Positions 34,241 through 42,711 of a stretch of 58,715 bases of DNA are shown in pieces. Each line of letters opens with the position of its first letter. Positions within the stretch are counted from its first letter, which is position 1. The notes beneath the pieces are model-generated. The model did no database searches and was not told where the DNA came from. It saw only the letters and a list, made by a program, of their open reading frames with translations. The stretch is from Chloroflexota bacterium (lineage in GTDB: Bacteria; Chloroflexota; Dehalococcoidia; UBA2979). Made by a program: the position numbers and the translations under genes. The stretch is from positions 69,110 through 127,824 of the forward strand of contig VXOS01000142.1 of the NCBI GenBank assembly GCA_009839925.1, in the 5' to 3' direction.

Positions 34241-35242
34241 TCAGGACTGCACCTGCGGCAGAACCTGCGAGGCGATCAGTTCGAGCGAGTCGAAGTCCGC
34301 GAGCGCGTGGTGCTGCAGCATCATGCCCGCGATCCCCGCCTCTTCGCAGCGCCCGATCTGCTCGACGATCGCGTCCGGCGTGCCGATCAGCCAGCCCCGC
34401 GTCGCGAGGACCGAGAGCGTCTCCTCGATTGACTGGGCAGCCTGCGGTTGGCGAGCGTCAATCGCGCGCCCGCCTGCCCGCACCAGCGCGGGCGCCTGCG
34501 CGGCGATGCGCTCGAAGTGCGCGCGCTGCTCCGCCTCGTCGCGCCCGATCACGAACCCCGCCATCTGCGAGTGACGGATCTCCGAGGCGTCGCGACCGAC
34601 GTCCTCGCAGTGCGCGGCGAGCACGCCTGCGAGCCGCTCGTACTCGTCGAGGTCGACACCGGCGAAGTTCCACTCCTGCGCGTAGCGGGCCGTGATCCGC
34701 AGCGTGCGGCGCTCGCCGCGGCCACCCACCAGCAGCGGGAGCGGCCGCTGCGCGGGCTTGGGATGGGAGATCGCCTCGTAGAGGCGGTAGTGGCGGCCCT
34801 CGAAGCTCGCGGGCCCGTCGCCGAGCAGCGCCAGCACGACCTGCACGCCCTCCTCGAGGCGGTCCATGCGCTCGCGCAGGCTGGGGAAGGGAAGGCCGAA
34901 AGCCTCGTGCTCCCCGACGTTCCAGCCGGCGCCGACGCCGAGCACGAAGCGCCCGCCGCTGAGCTGGTCGAGCTGCGCCGCCATCCGCGCGAGCAGCGAG
35001 GGGTGGCGGAACGTCATCGAGGCGACCAGCGGCCCGAAGCGGACGCGCTCGGTCTCCTCGGCGGCCACGACGAAGGAGATGAAGGTCTCGAGTGCGTCGC
35101 GGTCGCGTGGGCCCATCAGGGAGTGGAAGTGATCGGAGCGCCAGAGCGACTCGAAGCCGGCGTCGTCGGTGAAGCGGGCGATGCGCCGCCACAGCTCCCA
35201 GCCGAGCCCCTCCTGTCCCTCGATCATCACGCCCAGGTCCAT
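34241..35242 (-). CDS. LLM class flavin/F420-dependent oxidoreductase
   Basis: 333 aa TIM-barrel of the luciferase-like monooxygenase family. Typical segments are FESLWRSDHFHS, VRFGPLVASMTFRHP and GRFVLGVGAGWNVGEHEAFGLPF. In this lineage the cofactor is often F420, but FMN is possible. Last gene of a reverse-strand operon behind the thiolase-like gene (36 nt gap). Substrate unknown. Confidence 0.9.
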   Translation of the reverse strand: MDLGVMIEGQEGLGWELWRRIARFTDDAGFESLWRSDHFHSLMGPRDRDALETFISFVVAAEETERVRFGPLVASMTFRHPSLLARMAAQLDQLSGGRFVLGVGAGWNVGEHEAFGLPFPSLRERMDRLEEGVQVVLALLGDGPASFEGRHYRLYEAISHPKPAQRPLPLLVGGRGERRTLRITARYAQEWNFAGVDLDEYERLAGVLAAHCEDVGRDASEIRHSQMAGFVIGRDEAEQRAHFERIAAQAPALVRAGGRAIDARQPQAAQSIEETLSVLATRGWLIGTPDAIVEQIGRCEEAGIAGMMLQHHALADFDSLELIASQVLPQVQS

Positions 35243-35278
35243 TGAGGTCCTCCGTCCAGGCGCGAGTGAACGCCGCCG

Positions 35279-36430
35279 CTACAGGTTGCCGAGGATCAGG
35301 GTCGAGGTGCCGGAGAACATGCCGGCCGGGGCGTGCGTCATGCTCAGCTCGAGGTTGGGGAGCTGGCGCTCGCCGGCCTCGCCGCGCAGTTGCGTCACCG
35401 ACTCCATGATCGCGAACATCCCGTACATGCCGGTATGCGTGTAGGAGAGCCCGCCGCCGTTGGTGTTGACCGGCAGCTCGCCGCCGGGCGCGGTATGCAT
35501 CTCCGCGAAGTAGGGGGCGCCCTCGCCCGGCTCCACGAAGCCGAGCGCCTCGAGGGCGTAGACCGGCACGTGCGTGAAGGCGTCGTAGAGCATCAGGTGG
35601 CGGATGTCGGCGTGGTCGAGCCCGGCCATCGCGAAGGCGCTCGCGCCGGTCTGCTTCGCGGGCGTCCACTCCGTCATGTCGTCCATGAAGGTGATCGAGC
35701 GATGGGCGGTCGCCTCGCCGCGGCCGAGCAGCCAGACGGGCGGCTTCGGGAAGTCGTGCGCGCGTTCCTCGCTGACCAGCACCAGCGCGCCGCCGCCGTC
35801 GGTGACGAGGCAGCAGTTGAACAGGCGCAGCGGCCAGGCGATCAGCCGCGAGTTCAGCACGTCCTCGACGCTGATCGGGTCGCGCATCATCGCCCGGGGA
35901 TTGAGCGTCGCCCAGCGTCGCGTCGCAACGGCGACGGCGGCGAACTGCTCCTCGGTGCTGCCGAAGTGGTGCATATGCCGCACCTGCGGGATCGAGAACA
36001 TGCTGGGCGGGCCCCAGCCTCCGAACGGGTGCTCGAACTGCCCCTGGATGCTCGACGGCCCCGCGTCACCCGGCGGCATGCCGACACGCGAGCGGCCGGA
36101 CTCGCCGTGCGTGACCAGTGCCGTGTCGCAGTAGCCGGCCTCGATCGCCGCGGCCGCGTGGCCGACGTGCATGAGGAACGAACCACCGCCGACGGCGGTC
36201 CCGTCCACCCAGCGCGGCGAGATGTGCAGGTACTCCGAGATGTCCGCCGGCGTCGTGCCCGCGGTGGCGATGCCGTCGACGTCGTCCTCGGTCAGCCCCG
36301 CGTCGGCGAGGGCGAGCCGCGCGGCTTCGGCGTGCAGCTGGATCATCGAGCGGTCCGGGAGGACGCCGAGCTCCGTCTCCGCGGCGCCGACAATCGCGAC
36401 CTTGCGCCTGAGGCGGCTCGCTGAGGGCAT
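35279..36430 (-). CDS. Thiolase-fold protein (SCP2/Ltp2-like), without nucleophilic Cys
   Basis: 383 aa. Thiolase superfamily markers: LADAGLTEDDVDGIA at the N-terminus and NTNGGGLSYTHTGMYG at the C-terminus. At the position of the thiolase Cys the sequence is VGGGSFLMHVGHAA, with no Cys. Cys-less members paired with a DUF35 protein, such as Ltp2, act as retro-aldolases in sterol side-chain degradation. The DUF35 gene is directly upstream (13 nt), which supports a complex and a lyase role here, by inference. Annotation pipelines will probably say acetyl-CoA acetyltransferase. Confidence 0.85.
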   Translation of the reverse strand: MPSASRLRRKVAIVGAAETELGVLPDRSMIQLHAEAARLALADAGLTEDDVDGIATAGTTPADISEYLHISPRWVDGTAVGGGSFLMHVGHAAAAIEAGYCDTALVTHGESGRSRVGMPPGDAGPSSIQGQFEHPFGGWGPPSMFSIPQVRHMHHFGSTEEQFAAVAVATRRWATLNPRAMMRDPISVEDVLNSRLIAWPLRLFNCCLVTDGGGALVLVSEERAHDFPKPPVWLLGRGEATAHRSITFMDDMTEWTPAKQTGASAFAMAGLDHADIRHLMLYDAFTHVPVYALEALGFVEPGEGAPYFAEMHTAPGGELPVNTNGGGLSYTHTGMYGMFAIMESVTQLRGEAGERQLPNLELSMTHAPAGMFSGTSTLILGNL

Positions 36431-36443
36431 GACCGGCTCCTCG

Positions 36444-36863
36444 CTAGCCTCGCGCCGGCCGGAACTTGGCCAGCGTCACCTCGTCGGTGACGTCGTCGTA
36501 GACGATCTCGAGCGGCATATCGACAGGCAGCGCCTCCGGCGTCGGCTCCACCTCGACGAGGTTGGTCATCATGCGCGGCCCCTCGTCCAGCTCGACGACG
36601 GCGATCACGTAGGGAGCGTCGTCGGCGAAGCCCCCGAAGCCGCGATGCGAGATCACGTAGGTGTGGAGCTTCGCGCGGCCGGAGACGGTCTCCCACTGCA
36701 CGTTGCCGGAGCGGCAGCCCGCGTGCGGGCAGAACGGGCGGGGGAAGAAGTAGAAGCGATCGCAGTCGAGGCAGCGCTGGATGCGCAGCTCATGCCGCTT
36801 CAGGCCGTCCCAGAACTCCTGGGTCTCCGGCGTCGGCTCCGGAAGGGGCTTGTCGTACGCCAT
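36444..36863 (-). CDS. DUF35 / OB-fold zinc-ribbon acyl-CoA-associated protein
   Basis: 139 aa. Short N-terminal helix (ETQEFWDGLKRHELRIQRC), a rubredoxin-like zinc ribbon (CLDC, then CPHAGC) and an OB fold. Such proteins bind acyl-CoA and partner with thiolase-fold enzymes or hydratases (for example ChsH2, Ltp2 systems). It lies between the zinc-ribbon protein gene and the thiolase-like gene with short gaps. Confidence 0.9.
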   Translation of the reverse strand: MAYDKPLPEPTPETQEFWDGLKRHELRIQRCLDCDRFYFFPRPFCPHAGCRSGNVQWETVSGRAKLHTYVISHRGFGGFADDAPYVIAVVELDEGPRMMTNLVEVEPTPEALPVDMPLEIVYDDVTDEVTLAKFRPARG

Positions 36864-36881
36864 CGTCTCCGCCGCGCCGGC

Positions 36882-37427
36882 TCAGTCGCCGAGGACGGTG
36901 TCGTAGCCGAGGGAGCGGATCTCCTCCACATACTCGGCGCGCCAGCCGGCGGCCGGGATGCGGCGCTTCAGCTCGCGGAACTCGCGGTGGTAGCGCAGGT
37001 ACTCCTCCTCGAGCCGCCGCCGCCACTCCGCCTCCTCGCGGTAGGCATCCGGGTCGACCTCTTCGAGGCGGCGGTCGAAGCTCTCCTCGTCGAGGTCGAA
37101 CTCGTCGCGCCAGTACTCGGCGAGGTAGTCGAGCGTGTCCTCGAGGTCGCGGCGGCAGTCGAGCATGTAGGTCTCGAGCAGCTGGCCGGCGTCGGCGGTT
37201 GAGCCGCGCAGCCGCTCGGAGCGCGCGCAGTCCTGGCACAGCGTGACGAGCTTGCGCGCCTCGCAGCTGTCGCCGCGCGGGCAGTTGCGGTGGCGCGGCG
37301 CGTAGGGCGAGAGCTCGGGCTTGCGGGAGTAGCCGACGACGAGCGCCTCGAAGTCGGTCTGGCAGCGCGGGCAGGTGAGCCGGCTCGCGAAGATCTGGTT
37401 GATCGCCTCTTCCCAGTTGATGCGCAC
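36882..37427 (-). CDS. Hypothetical protein with Cys-rich zinc-binding region
   Basis: 181 aa, family not recognised. Three Cys pairs occur near the N-terminus (CPRC, CPRGDSC, CQDC), probably one or two zinc sites. The rest is highly charged and helical (EEAEWRRRLEEEYLRYHREF), likely a coiled coil. It is the first gene of the operon with the DUF35, thiolase-like and LLM genes and has a good promoter upstream, so it may serve that pathway or regulate it. Confidence 0.7.
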   Translation of the reverse strand: MRINWEEAINQIFASRLTCPRCQTDFEALVVGYSRKPELSPYAPRHRNCPRGDSCEARKLVTLCQDCARSERLRGSTADAGQLLETYMLDCRRDLEDTLDYLAEYWRDEFDLDEESFDRRLEEVDPDAYREEAEWRRRLEEEYLRYHREFRELKRRIPAAGWRAEYVEEIRSLGYDTVLGD

Positions 37428-37459
37428 TGCTTACCTCTCCGCACGGCCGGGCTGGTTCG

Positions 37460-37487
37460 ATGGTACGCGCGGCCCGGCCACTGTCAA
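37460..37487 (-). promoter_or_regulatory. Sigma70-type promoter for the zinc protein/DUF35/thiolase/LLM operon
   Basis: On the minus strand a perfect -35 TTGACA (37482-37487) is followed after 16 nt by TACCAT (37460-37465). It points to the zinc-ribbon gene, whose start is 33 nt downstream of the -10. Confidence 0.6.
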
Positions 37488-37514
37488 CGCGACGGCGTCA
37501 CAGGATTGGTGACG

Positions 37515-38021
37515 TTACCCGGCAGCCAGCGCGCGTTCGTAGCTGCCGGACTGGCCGGGCATCTCCTCGACCTCGACGGCGATGCGCGTGAGGTTGTCGG
37601 CGCCTTCGGCGGCGAGTGCGGCGACGACGGTCTCGCAGAGCCACTGCGCCAGCAGCTCGGCGGTGCTGTTCTCGATTGGCAGCGCGGCGACGTCGGAGGC
37701 AGGGAAGCGGTACTCGTGATCGCCGAAGCGAACGACCCAGGCGTCCGGCTGCTCCTCGATCCCGAGTAGCTGCGAGTCGCGCTGGAGCAGGAAGCGGTGG
37801 TCGAGGCGCTCGCAGGCCTCGCGCACGAGGCGCTTGAGCACGCTGAAGTCGATCACCCAGTGGTCGGCCGTGAGCGCGCCCTCGACGTGGCAGCGCACGA
37901 TGTAGTTGTGGCCGTGCAGCGGCTCCAGCTCGTCGCCGAGCGTGGCCATGTGCGCCGCGGCGAAACGCAGCCGCACGCCCTCGACGGTCACCGCTCGGCG
38001 CTCCGCGCTTGCTTCGCTCAT
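37515..38021 (-). CDS. 6-pyruvoyl-tetrahydropterin synthase/QueD family protein (PTPS-III-like)
   Basis: 168 aa. Zinc ligands and fold markers: FAAAHM, LHGHNY, LDHRFLL and ENSTAE. The Cys normally four residues before HGH (CxxxHGH of QueD/PTPS) is absent; the sequence is ELEPLHGHNY with Glu three residues before. A Glu in this loop is typical of PTPS-III, which makes 6-hydroxymethyldihydropterin and bypasses FolB in folate synthesis, so a folate role is at least as likely as queuosine. Other folate or queuosine genes are not in the window. Confidence 0.82.
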   Translation of the reverse strand: MSEASAERRAVTVEGVRLRFAAAHMATLGDELEPLHGHNYIVRCHVEGALTADHWVIDFSVLKRLVREACERLDHRFLLQRDSQLLGIEEQPDAWVVRFGDHEYRFPASDVAALPIENSTAELLAQWLCETVVAALAAEGADNLTRIAVEVEEMPGQSGSYERALAAG

Positions 38022-38059
38022 CGCGCCATCCCGGCCGTTGGGGCGGTCCGCCCAACGAA

Positions 38060-38085
38060 CGAGGGCAGCCGCGCGGCTGCCCTCG
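38060..38085 (-). terminator. Strong hairpin downstream of the korAB operon
   Basis: Perfect 11-bp stem (CGAGGGCAGCC/GGCTGCCCTCG) with a GCGC loop, 26 nt after the beta-subunit stop, on the minus strand followed by GTTCGTT. Likely intrinsic terminator of korAB, separating it from the PTPS gene. Confidence 0.65.
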
Positions 38086-38111
38086 TCATACTCATCGCCC
38101 GCCGCGTCTGC

Positions 38112-38984
38112 TCAGACGGCGACCATGTCGAGCAACTGGTCGACGCTGCGCGTCTTGACGCGCAGCCGCTCCTTCGCCTCGACCAGCCGCTCGTGCATCG
38201 GAACGCTCTCGTTGGCGCGGTGCAGCAGGCCGATCGGGATGCCGGCCTCGCGCACGAGGTCGAGCGCGGCGGAGAGGTTGCCCGGGTCGTGGCTGTCCGG
38301 GATCTCCCAGGCGCCGGGGTCGATGCCCTTGGCCGGGTTGCCCTTCAGCGCCTCGTAGGTGTCGTTGTACGTCGTGCAGGGCGACTGCACGTGGACGATC
38401 GAGAAGCCCGGGTAGTCCATCGCCTCGCCGATCTGCTGGGCCAGCACGCGCGGCCGCGTCGAGATCGCGGAGACGATGAACGGCACGCCGTACGAGAGGT
38501 ACAGCAGCAGCGGGTTCACCGGGTCGTCGAGCTTGCCGTAGGGCGTGGTCGGCGTGATCTGGCCGAACTCGGTCGTCGGCGAGGCCTGGCCCTTGGTGAG
38601 CCCGTAGACGCCGTTGTCCATGATGATGCAGGTGACATCGAGGTTGCGCTTCGCAGCAGGGGCGATGTGCTCCCCGCCGATGCTGAGGAAGTCACCGTCG
38701 CCGGCGACGACCACGACGTTGAGGTCCGGCCGCGCCGACTTGACGCCGAGCGCGATCGGCAGGGTGCGGCCGTGGATGCCGTGGATGCCAAACGGCTGCG
38801 GACCCTCCTGCAGGTGCACGAGGTTCCCGGAACAGCCGATCCCGGCGACCATCACGGTCTCCTCGATCGGGCGGTTCGAGGTGTTCACCCACTCGGCGAG
38901 GGAGAGTTCGACGGCGCGCACCACCGCGAAGTCCCCGCAGCCGGGGCACCACTTGAAGTCGTAGTCGGGATTGCGCTTGGTCAT
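38112..38984 (-). CDS. korB: 2-oxoacid:ferredoxin oxidoreductase beta subunit (KorB-like)
   Basis: 290 aa. The TPP-binding subunit: WCPGCGDF at the N-terminus, AGIGCSGNLVHL, and the TPP/Mg motif GDGDFLSIGG to MDNGVYGLTKGQ. With the alpha subunit it converts a 2-oxoacid (2-oxoglutarate-type by similarity), CoA and ferredoxin to acyl-CoA, CO2 and reduced ferredoxin, or runs in reverse. The ATG overlaps the alpha stop by 4 bp; the ORF track adds an upstream shadow. No separate delta (ferredoxin) subunit gene is visible. Confidence 0.93.
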   Translation of the reverse strand: MTKRNPDYDFKWCPGCGDFAVVRAVELSLAEWVNTSNRPIEETVMVAGIGCSGNLVHLQEGPQPFGIHGIHGRTLPIALGVKSARPDLNVVVVAGDGDFLSIGGEHIAPAAKRNLDVTCIIMDNGVYGLTKGQASPTTEFGQITPTTPYGKLDDPVNPLLLYLSYGVPFIVSAISTRPRVLAQQIGEAMDYPGFSIVHVQSPCTTYNDTYEALKGNPAKGIDPGAWEIPDSHDPGNLSAALDLVREAGIPIGLLHRANESVPMHERLVEAKERLRVKTRSVDQLLDMVAV

Positions 38985-40687
38985 ACCTGAGCCAGCCTTC
39001 CGGCGCCGCAACGCTCCTGGACTCGTCCCACAAGATCCCTCACCTTGAACGGCAACCCGGTGAACTGCGTGAGCGACTCCGCAGGCACGCCGAGCTGACG
39101 CAAGATACTCGAGAACTGACCGAGGTAGTTGAGCTCCGGCACCAGCACCAGCTCCTTGCTGCGCAGGTGCTCGAGCAGCGGCGGGGGTAGCGGGTTGAGG
39201 TACATCGTGTAGCTCCACCCGATGTCCACGCCGGCCGCGCGCAGCTCCTCGTAGGCTGCGCGCGCCGCGCCCTTCGAGCCGCCCCACGGCATCAGCGCCA
39301 CGGGCGAGTCCGCGTTGTCCAGCTCGTAGTCGCCGTCCTCGAGGATCTTGAGCTTGTTGAAGCGCCGCGCCGTCATCGTCGGGTGCGTATCCGGTTGGTG
39401 GACGGTGTCGCCCTGCTCGTCGTGCTCGGAGGCGTTGGCGACGTAGGCGCCGGCCCCGCCCGGCACGGGGAAGGGCGTCACCCCGTCTCCGGCGTAGCGG
39501 CGGTTGCCCACCTCGCCCTGGGAGACGACGCGATGCTCGACGTGCGCGGTCGCGGGGTCGGGGCGCGGGATGTCCTGTGCGCGCTCGGCGAGCTGCATCT
39601 CGCTGAGCACGATCACCGGACCCTGGTACCGCTCGGCCCAGTTGAGGCCCATGATTCCGGCCGTCCAGCACTCCTCGACGGTGCCGGGCGCGATGACCGG
39701 CAGCCGCAGGTCGCCGTGGCCGGGGTTGAGGCAGGCGAGCAAGTCTGACTGCTCCGTCTTCGTCGGCAGGCCCGTGGCCGGGCCGCCGCGCTGGACGTCG
39801 ACGACCACGCAGGGGATCTCCGCCATCCAGGCGAAGCCGAGGCCCTCGCCCATCAGGCTGAGGCCCGGACCGGCCGTCGAGGTCATCGCCTTCCTGCCGG
39901 CGTAGCCCGCGCCGATGATCGTCGAGATCGACTCGATCTCGGAGCTCGCCTGGACGACCGACTTGCCCTCGCCGGTGAGGTGGTCCTCCATGAAGACGAG
40001 GATCGTCGTCGCCGGCGAGATCGGGTAGCCGACGAAGATGTCGAGGCCCGAGGTGATCGCGCCGAGCGAGAGCAGGTCGTTGCCCTTGATCACGACGCGC
40101 GGGCCGTTCTCGGACGGCGGCTCGTCGAGGTCGGAGACCTTGAAGCCCGCGCGCTCGATCTCCTGCACGCCGAGCTTCAGCGCCTCGATGTTGGCGTCGA
40201 TGATCTGCTGGTCGTTGTCGCGCCCTCGGGTGAAGCGCTCACGGATGAAGTCCTCGAAGTACTCGGGCGGCATCCCGCCGAGCGCGGCGACCGCGCCGAT
40301 CACGACCATGTTGGCCGCGCGCGGGTTGCCGGTGGAGCGCGCCAGCTCGTCGACGGCGATGCCGACGGCGTTGCCGTTGGACTCCAGCTCGAAGTCTTCC
40401 GCGTTGTAGACCAGCACACCGCCGTCGCGCAGTTCGGCGACGTGGCTCTCGTAAGCCTCGCGGTTGAGTACGACGAGGATGTCCAGTGCGTCGCCGTCGT
40501 GCTGGATCGGGTTCGTGGAGATGCGGGTCTGCGCCCAGGTGGGGCCGCCCTTGATCTGCGAGGGGTAGGTGGAATAGGTCTGCACGTGGTAGCCGACGCG
40601 GCCGGCTGCTTGCGCAAGTCCCTCGGCGGCGGTCACCTGCCCCTGGCCACCTTCACCTGCGAACCGGACGATCAGGTCTGTACTCAT
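38981..40687 (-). CDS. korA: 2-oxoacid:ferredoxin oxidoreductase alpha subunit (gamma-alpha fusion, KorA-like)
   Basis: 568 aa. Residues 1-190 are the gamma domain (RFAGEGGQGQVTAAE; YSTYPSQIKGGP), fused to the alpha/pyrimidine-binding domain from about 200 (FVGYPISPATTILVF, MTSTAGPGLSLMGEGLG, QRGGPATGLPTKTEQ). This fusion is typical for KorA-like enzymes of Actinobacteria, Chloroflexota and archaea. It is the first gene of the operon, with about 230 nt between a promoter-like element and the start. Confidence 0.93.
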   Translation of the reverse strand: MSTDLIVRFAGEGGQGQVTAAEGLAQAAGRVGYHVQTYSTYPSQIKGGPTWAQTRISTNPIQHDGDALDILVVLNREAYESHVAELRDGGVLVYNAEDFELESNGNAVGIAVDELARSTGNPRAANMVVIGAVAALGGMPPEYFEDFIRERFTRGRDNDQQIIDANIEALKLGVQEIERAGFKVSDLDEPPSENGPRVVIKGNDLLSLGAITSGLDIFVGYPISPATTILVFMEDHLTGEGKSVVQASSEIESISTIIGAGYAGRKAMTSTAGPGLSLMGEGLGFAWMAEIPCVVVDVQRGGPATGLPTKTEQSDLLACLNPGHGDLRLPVIAPGTVEECWTAGIMGLNWAERYQGPVIVLSEMQLAERAQDIPRPDPATAHVEHRVVSQGEVGNRRYAGDGVTPFPVPGGAGAYVANASEHDEQGDTVHQPDTHPTMTARRFNKLKILEDGDYELDNADSPVALMPWGGSKGAARAAYEELRAAGVDIGWSYTMYLNPLPPPLLEHLRSKELVLVPELNYLGQFSSILRQLGVPAESLTQFTGLPFKVRDLVGRVQERCGAGRLAQV

Positions 40688-40885
40688 CTGTCCTTACCCC
40701 GGAGTCGCGCCTGGGAGGTCGCCGATCGATCCGAGCGGGGAGCCAGGGCCGCCAATCGCGCGCGAGCATACACGGATCGGCAACGCCGATCCGGCGACCA
40801 CCTCGCGTGGGACTCTGCGGCGTGTGATCGGGAGTGCCGTCATCGGAGCGCCCGGCCTCGCGACTGTCCTGGGGAGGTTCCCGCT

Positions 40886-40903
40886 GCATCGCGAATGCGA
40901 TGC
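40886..40903. repeat. Inverted repeat upstream of korA, possible operator
   Basis: Perfect 7-bp arms GCATCGC / GCGATGC around GAAT. It lies just downstream of the promoter-like element on the minus strand, a position suited to repression or to a 5'-UTR hairpin. Confidence 0.4.
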
Positions 40904-40914
40904 TTCTTGCAAGC

Positions 40915-40944
40915 AGTATCGGGCGCGGATACGGCTACGTTCAA
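40915..40944 (-). promoter_or_regulatory. Promoter-like element for korAB
   Basis: Minus strand TTGAAC (40939-40944) and GATACT (40915-40920) are 18 nt apart in an AT-richer patch. It would give a leader of about 220 nt before korA. Confidence 0.4.
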
Positions 40945-41042
40945 CTATCAACACTCACGTTTGCGCGCGCGACTCGCGGGCCACATTCCAGCAACAGGCG
41001 TTATGGCGATCCATAGCCCTCCGGAGACCGTCGCGAGACCCT

Positions 41043-41262
41043 CCCCTCAGGGCAGCGAGCGCACCCTGTCCGGTCCCCTCGCCCCGAGGGAGAGGGCCAG
41101 GGTGAGGGCGCTTCGCCGGAGGGTCGTCGCGCCGCCGGGGCTCTTGGGGTCGCACGGGTGGTCCGGTGCGCCTGGATTCCGGCTCCACCGGAATGACGGG
41201 AGAGGGGGGCGGTCGCCCCTTTCCGGTCCCCTCGACCAGAGGGAGAGGGTTAGGTGAGGGAG
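41043..41262. repeat. Cluster of dispersed palindromic repeats
   Basis: Within the 603-nt gap 40688-41290, two copies of a TCCGGTCCCCTCG...GAGGGAGAGGG...GAGGG element lie at about 41067-41106 and 41217-41260. Between them is ATTCCGGCTCCACCGGAAT, a 7-bp-arm palindrome followed by GACGGG, similar to dispersed palindromes seen in many GC-rich genomes. They look like REP-type elements at the 3' end of the acyl-CoA dehydrogenase gene. No gene is supported in this gap; the listed ORFs come from repeat sequence. Confidence 0.6.
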
Positions 41263-41290
41263 GGCCGCCCCCGTGAGGGCCCCCGCGGCT

Positions 41291-42520
41291 TCAGGATCGC
41301 GGCAGGCCGAGGCCTCGCGTGGCGATGATGTTGCGCTGGATCTCGGAGGTCCCGCCGCCGATCGTGGCGGCGACGCACCCGACATAACCGCGTGACCAGC
41401 GAGCGCGCAGCGGCGTCCGGGGATCGTCCGTGTCCCAGAGCTGCCCGTAGAGCCCGAGTGTCTTCATGGCCGTGCGCGCGATGTGCTGCACGAGCACGTC
41501 CGTGAACAGCTTCTGCATCGACGCCTCGTAGTTGGGGATGCCGCCTCGCAGCTGCAGCGAGATCACCCGGTAGGAGAAGAGCCGCGCGAGGTGCCCCTCG
41601 ATGTAGCAGTCGGCGATCTCACCTCGCAGGGTAGGGGCGCGGTCCGCCCGTGCACGCGCCGCCATGCCGGCCGGCGCCTCGCCCTCGATCTGCCGCCGCA
41701 GGTCGTCCAGCGTGAGCAGGATGTGCACGCCGGAGCCGATCGAGGAGCGCTCGAAGTCGAGGTGCGTGGCGCCCACGTACCAGCCGCGGTTGACCTCGCC
41801 CACGACGTTCTGTGCGGGCACGCGGGCGTCCTCGAAGAAGACCTCGTTGAACTCCCGGTTGCCGTTGATCTGCTCCATCGTGCGGACGCTGATGCCGGGC
41901 GTGTCCATCGGCAGCAGCAGATAGGTGATGCCGCGGTGCTTGGGCGCGTCCGGGTCCGTGCGGAAGAGCCCGAACAGCCACTTCGCCTGGTCCGCGAACG
42001 AGGTCCAGATCTTCTGCCCGTTGAGCACGAAGTCGTCGCCGTCCCGGTCCGCCCGCGTCTGCAGCGAGGCGAGGTCCGAGCCGGCGCCGGGCTCCGAGTA
42101 GCCCTGCGCCCAGCGATCCTCGCCGCGCATCAGGCCGGGCAGGAAGCGCTGCTTCATCTCCTCCGATCCGTGCACGAGGATCGTGGCGCCCACCAGGTCC
42201 GGGACGCCGCCGCCGCCGGGGGCGCGGAAGTCGGCCAGCACCTCGTTGAGGATGAACTGCTCCTCTACGGAGAGGTCGGCGCCCCCGTACTCCTTCGGCC
42301 AGCCGGGAGCGGTCCAGCCGCGCTCGATCAGCGCCCGGCGGAACTGCTTGACCAGCGCCTGGTGCTCCTCGTCGTCCGGCCACACCGAGGCCGAGCCGGG
42401 GCCGCCGAGGCCGCTGTACCGCGCGTCGTCGCGCAGCTTCGCCGGCAGGTGCGCGTCGATGTATTCGGAGACCTCGCGTCGCCAGGCCGCCTGCTCGGGG
42501 CTGTCCGCGAAGTCGACCAT
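41291..42520 (-). CDS. Acyl-CoA dehydrogenase
   Basis: 409 aa. N-terminal MVDFADSPEQAAWRREVSEY; FAD region GYSEPGAGSDLASLQTRA and FVLNGQKIWTSFA; C-terminal GGGTSEIQRNIIATRGLGLPR. The last segment is typical of FadE-type enzymes acting on branched, cyclic or steroid-like CoA esters. ATG 42520 follows GAGGAGGG; the ORF track extends upstream wrongly. It stands alone on the reverse strand, divergent from the RAM-domain gene. Substrate unknown. Confidence 0.93.
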   Translation of the reverse strand: MVDFADSPEQAAWRREVSEYIDAHLPAKLRDDARYSGLGGPGSASVWPDDEEHQALVKQFRRALIERGWTAPGWPKEYGGADLSVEEQFILNEVLADFRAPGGGGVPDLVGATILVHGSEEMKQRFLPGLMRGEDRWAQGYSEPGAGSDLASLQTRADRDGDDFVLNGQKIWTSFADQAKWLFGLFRTDPDAPKHRGITYLLLPMDTPGISVRTMEQINGNREFNEVFFEDARVPAQNVVGEVNRGWYVGATHLDFERSSIGSGVHILLTLDDLRRQIEGEAPAGMAARARADRAPTLRGEIADCYIEGHLARLFSYRVISLQLRGGIPNYEASMQKLFTDVLVQHIARTAMKTLGLYGQLWDTDDPRTPLRARWSRGYVGCVAATIGGGTSEIQRNIIATRGLGLPRS

Positions 42521-42711
42521 CGCGCCCTCCTCGGGTTCGGACCGCCGTCCGCGCAAGCATAGTGCGCGGCGCGGTGCGGGGGGCTGGGTCCGCGACGCGC
42601 GCGAGCGCCGAGACCCGGATAGCGACATAACTTATGGTGCGCTGCCCGTATCGGGGCGCCTTCGCATGATGACGTTGCGGGACCGCCGCGGACGCGCCGA
42701 GAGGGGACAGC

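Noticed and set aside
40694-41257. Small ORFs in the korA/acyl-CoA dehydrogenase gap
   Set aside because: They consist of repeat and palindrome sequence, are Arg/Pro-rich, and have no ribosome binding site.
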